Shown here piece after piece: positions 62,835 through 64,000 of a stretch of DNA of 64,000 bases. Below the pieces are notes generated by a model, which saw only the letters and a list, made by a program, of their open reading frames with translations, did not search any database and was not told where the DNA came from. Origin of the DNA: Streptomyces sp. NRRL B-1140 (lineage in GTDB: Bacteria; Actinomycetota; Actinomycetes; Streptomycetales; Streptomycetaceae). The position numbers and the translations under genes were made by a program. The stretch lies in the NCBI RefSeq assembly GCF_001280065.1, contig NZ_LGEA01000094.1, forward strand, positions 1-64,000, written 5' to 3'. Numbering within the stretch: position 1 is the first letter of the stretch; each line of letters begins with the position of its first letter.

Positions 62835-63454
62835 CGAATCTCACTACGGAGGTGCGGCGGCAGCCCGGCCGCGAGCCGTCCGAACGCCCGCTCCGCGTCC
62901 GCCACCGCGTCCGGCCGCACGTCCGCCACCCGCTCCCCCGCCGCGATCCGCCGCCAGTTCTCCAGTGCGAGCACCCGCAGCACGGCCATGATCTGCCCGG
63001 CCGCCAGCCGCGCGTCCAGATCACCCCCGAGCACCTCGGCGAGCGCGGCCTCCGACCGCTCCTGGTGCGCGTACGCCCGGGCGACCAGGGAGGGCGTCCC
63101 GTACAGCAGGGCGTGGAAGGCGAGCACCTCGGGATGGTCGTTGAGCCCGGTCACCGGATCCCCCCGCTCCAGCCCGGCCACGAAGTGCCGCCGCAACGCC
63201 TCGACGGGCGCGGTCCCGGCCTCCGCCACCACCCGGGCGGCCTCCCCCTCGTGATCGGCGATCCGGTACAGCACCAGATCCTCCTTGGCCGGGAAGTACC
63301 GGAACAGCGTCGGCTTGGAGATCTCGGCCGCCGCCGCCACCTCCGCGACGGACACCGCGTCGAACCCCTTCTCCAGGAAGAGCCGCACGGCGATGTCCGA
63401 CACGGTCTCGTACATCCGCTGCTTCTTGCGCTCACGCAGGCCGGGAGTGCTCAT
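62831..63454 (-). CDS. TetR family transcriptional regulator
   Basis: A 207-residue regulator. The N-terminal helix-turn-helix reads RMYETVSDIAVRLFLEKGFDAVSVAEVAAAAEISKPTLFRYFPAKEDLVLYRI. The helical ligand domain follows. It is the first gene before the HelD-like ATPase in the same direction, with an AT-rich dyad between them, so it probably controls that gene. The ligand is unknown. ATG 63454 (MSTPGLRERKKQRM). Confidence 0.9.
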   Translation of the reverse strand: MSTPGLRERKKQRMYETVSDIAVRLFLEKGFDAVSVAEVAAAAEISKPTLFRYFPAKEDLVLYRIADHEGEAARVVAEAGTAPVEALRRHFVAGLERGDPVTGLNDHPEVLAFHALLYGTPSLVARAYAHQERSEAALAEVLGGDLDARLAAGQIMAVLRVLALENWRRIAAGERVADVRPDAVADAERAFGRLAAGLPPHLRSEIR

Positions 63455-63480
63455 GCCCGGGAGCCTACGCAGAGGCAGGC

Positions 63481-64000
63481 TCAGGCAAGGGCGCGGGCGA
63501 GGTACGGGTTCGCCGTGGAGCGCACCGGGAGGCCGAGCGAGCCCGTGGCGACGGCCAGCGTCACCGCGTAGGAGGCCACCGCCCGCCGGACGTTCGGGGC
63601 GTCCAGGCCGGCACCCGTCACGATGCGGTCCAGGTCGACGTACGCGGAGCGCACGATCTCCAGGCGGCGGTACACCCGCCAGTCCTTGCGCCAGTCGCGG
63701 GTGTACTCGGCGGGCAGCAGGCGTTCCCAGCGCCGGAACATGCGGTCCCTGATCTCCGGCCGGGTGGGCGTGAGGTGCATGTGCCGCACCAGGTCGTAGA
63801 GGGGGTCGCCGACGACGGCCATCTCCCAGTCGATGATGGTCAGCGCCAGCCGGTCGTCGCGGCGTACGAGGTTCCAGGGGTTCAGGTCGCCGTGCAGGAG
63901 CGCGGGCTTGCGGTCGCTCACCTCGTGCCGGGAGAGCATCAGCTGCAGCCGGTCCGGGTCGGGCAGCCCGAGGTGCCGCGCCAGCTGCTGCGAGGCCTTC
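63481..64000 (-). CDS. Aminoglycoside phosphotransferase-family protein (5' end outside the window)
   Basis: The C-terminal 172 residues of an APH/choline-kinase-like phosphotransferase. The catalytic loop is PALLHGDLNPWNLV and the metal-binding segment is TIIDWEMAVVGDPLYDLVRHMH. The frame stays open to the window edge (ARHLGLPDPDRLQLMLSRHEV), so the N-lobe and start codon lie beyond 64000. Substrate cannot be assigned. Confidence 0.85.
   Translation of the reverse strand, partial: KASQQLARHLGLPDPDRLQLMLSRHEVSDRKPALLHGDLNPWNLVRRDDRLALTIIDWEMAVVGDPLYDLVRHMHLTPTRPEIRDRMFRRWERLLPAEYTRDWRKDWRVYRRLEIVRSAYVDLDRIVTGAGLDAPNVRRAVASYAVTLAVATGSLGLPVRSTANPYLARALA

Overview
The window is chromosomal DNA of a Streptomyces-type actinomycete. 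GC content is very high, third codon positions are almost all G or C (so long shadow frames are everywhere), GTG starts are common, and the gene set is typical of the genus: cdgB, msiK, phoRP/phoU, mshA, a CarD regulator, a TerD protein and many small regulators. From memory the gene order resembles the central core of the Streptomyces coelicolor chromosome (roughly SCO4190-SCO4281, inverted). I see no integrase, transposase, CRISPR array or rRNA. There is one tRNA gene, tRNA-Thr(TGT).

Layout. 0.1-8.8 kb: a membrane-anchored carbohydrate-binding-like protein, the diguanylate cyclase CdgB, a flavin reductase, GNAT enzymes, ArfB, TerD, an M1 metallopeptidase lipoprotein and a pentapeptide-repeat protein. 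8.9-17.2 kb: an FAD oxidoreductase, a quinone oxidoreductase behind a SoxR-type promoter, a drug-efflux MFS protein, an antibiotic kinase-like protein, a SigE-like sigma factor paired with a membrane protein carrying a degenerate L,D-transpeptidase fold, the tRNA, and a WYL regulator divergent from a DUF3224 gene. 17.4-25.4 kb: the shared sugar-ABC ATPase MsiK, a nucleotidyltransferase, a MerR / alpha-beta hydrolase / MFS cassette, a DoxX protein and RlmB. 25.5-33.4 kb: cysS, ispF-ispD, carD, a lipoprotein and phoP-phoR divergent from phoU with a PHO box between them.

33.5-50.8 kb: a Cys-rich peptide next to a nickel-binding-type DUF4242 protein, an ECF42 sigma factor with its DGPF partner and a matching promoter, gpmA, further transporters and acetyltransferases, an AraC regulator with an in-frame tandem repeat, YbjN-MshA, an NlpC/P60 hydrolase, a response-regulator/PP2C protein and an HBHA-like protein. 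50.9-64 kb is more accessory: XRE, HxlR, TetR and MerR-type regulated small operons (PhzF-like, NmrA-like, VOC, SGNH esterase, RraA-like, HelD-like ATPase) and a damaged toxin-antitoxin locus abutting a truncated methyltransferase at 56.8-58.2 kb.

How it fits together. Several local circuits can be read directly, each as regulator plus inverted repeat plus neighbouring gene: SoxR-type box with quinone reductase, WYL with DUF3224, MerR with hydrolase and efflux, PhoP with phoRP/phoU, ECF42 with DGPF, XRE with its palindrome, and TetR with esterase or HelD-like ATPase. The places that most deserve a second look are the broken toxin-antitoxin/methyltransferase junction, the sigma factor partner that lacks the transpeptidase cysteine, the 7-cysteine peptide beside the DUF4242 gene, the PhzF-like protein lacking its catalytic glutamate, and several uncharacterised direct-repeat arrays in intergenic DNA.
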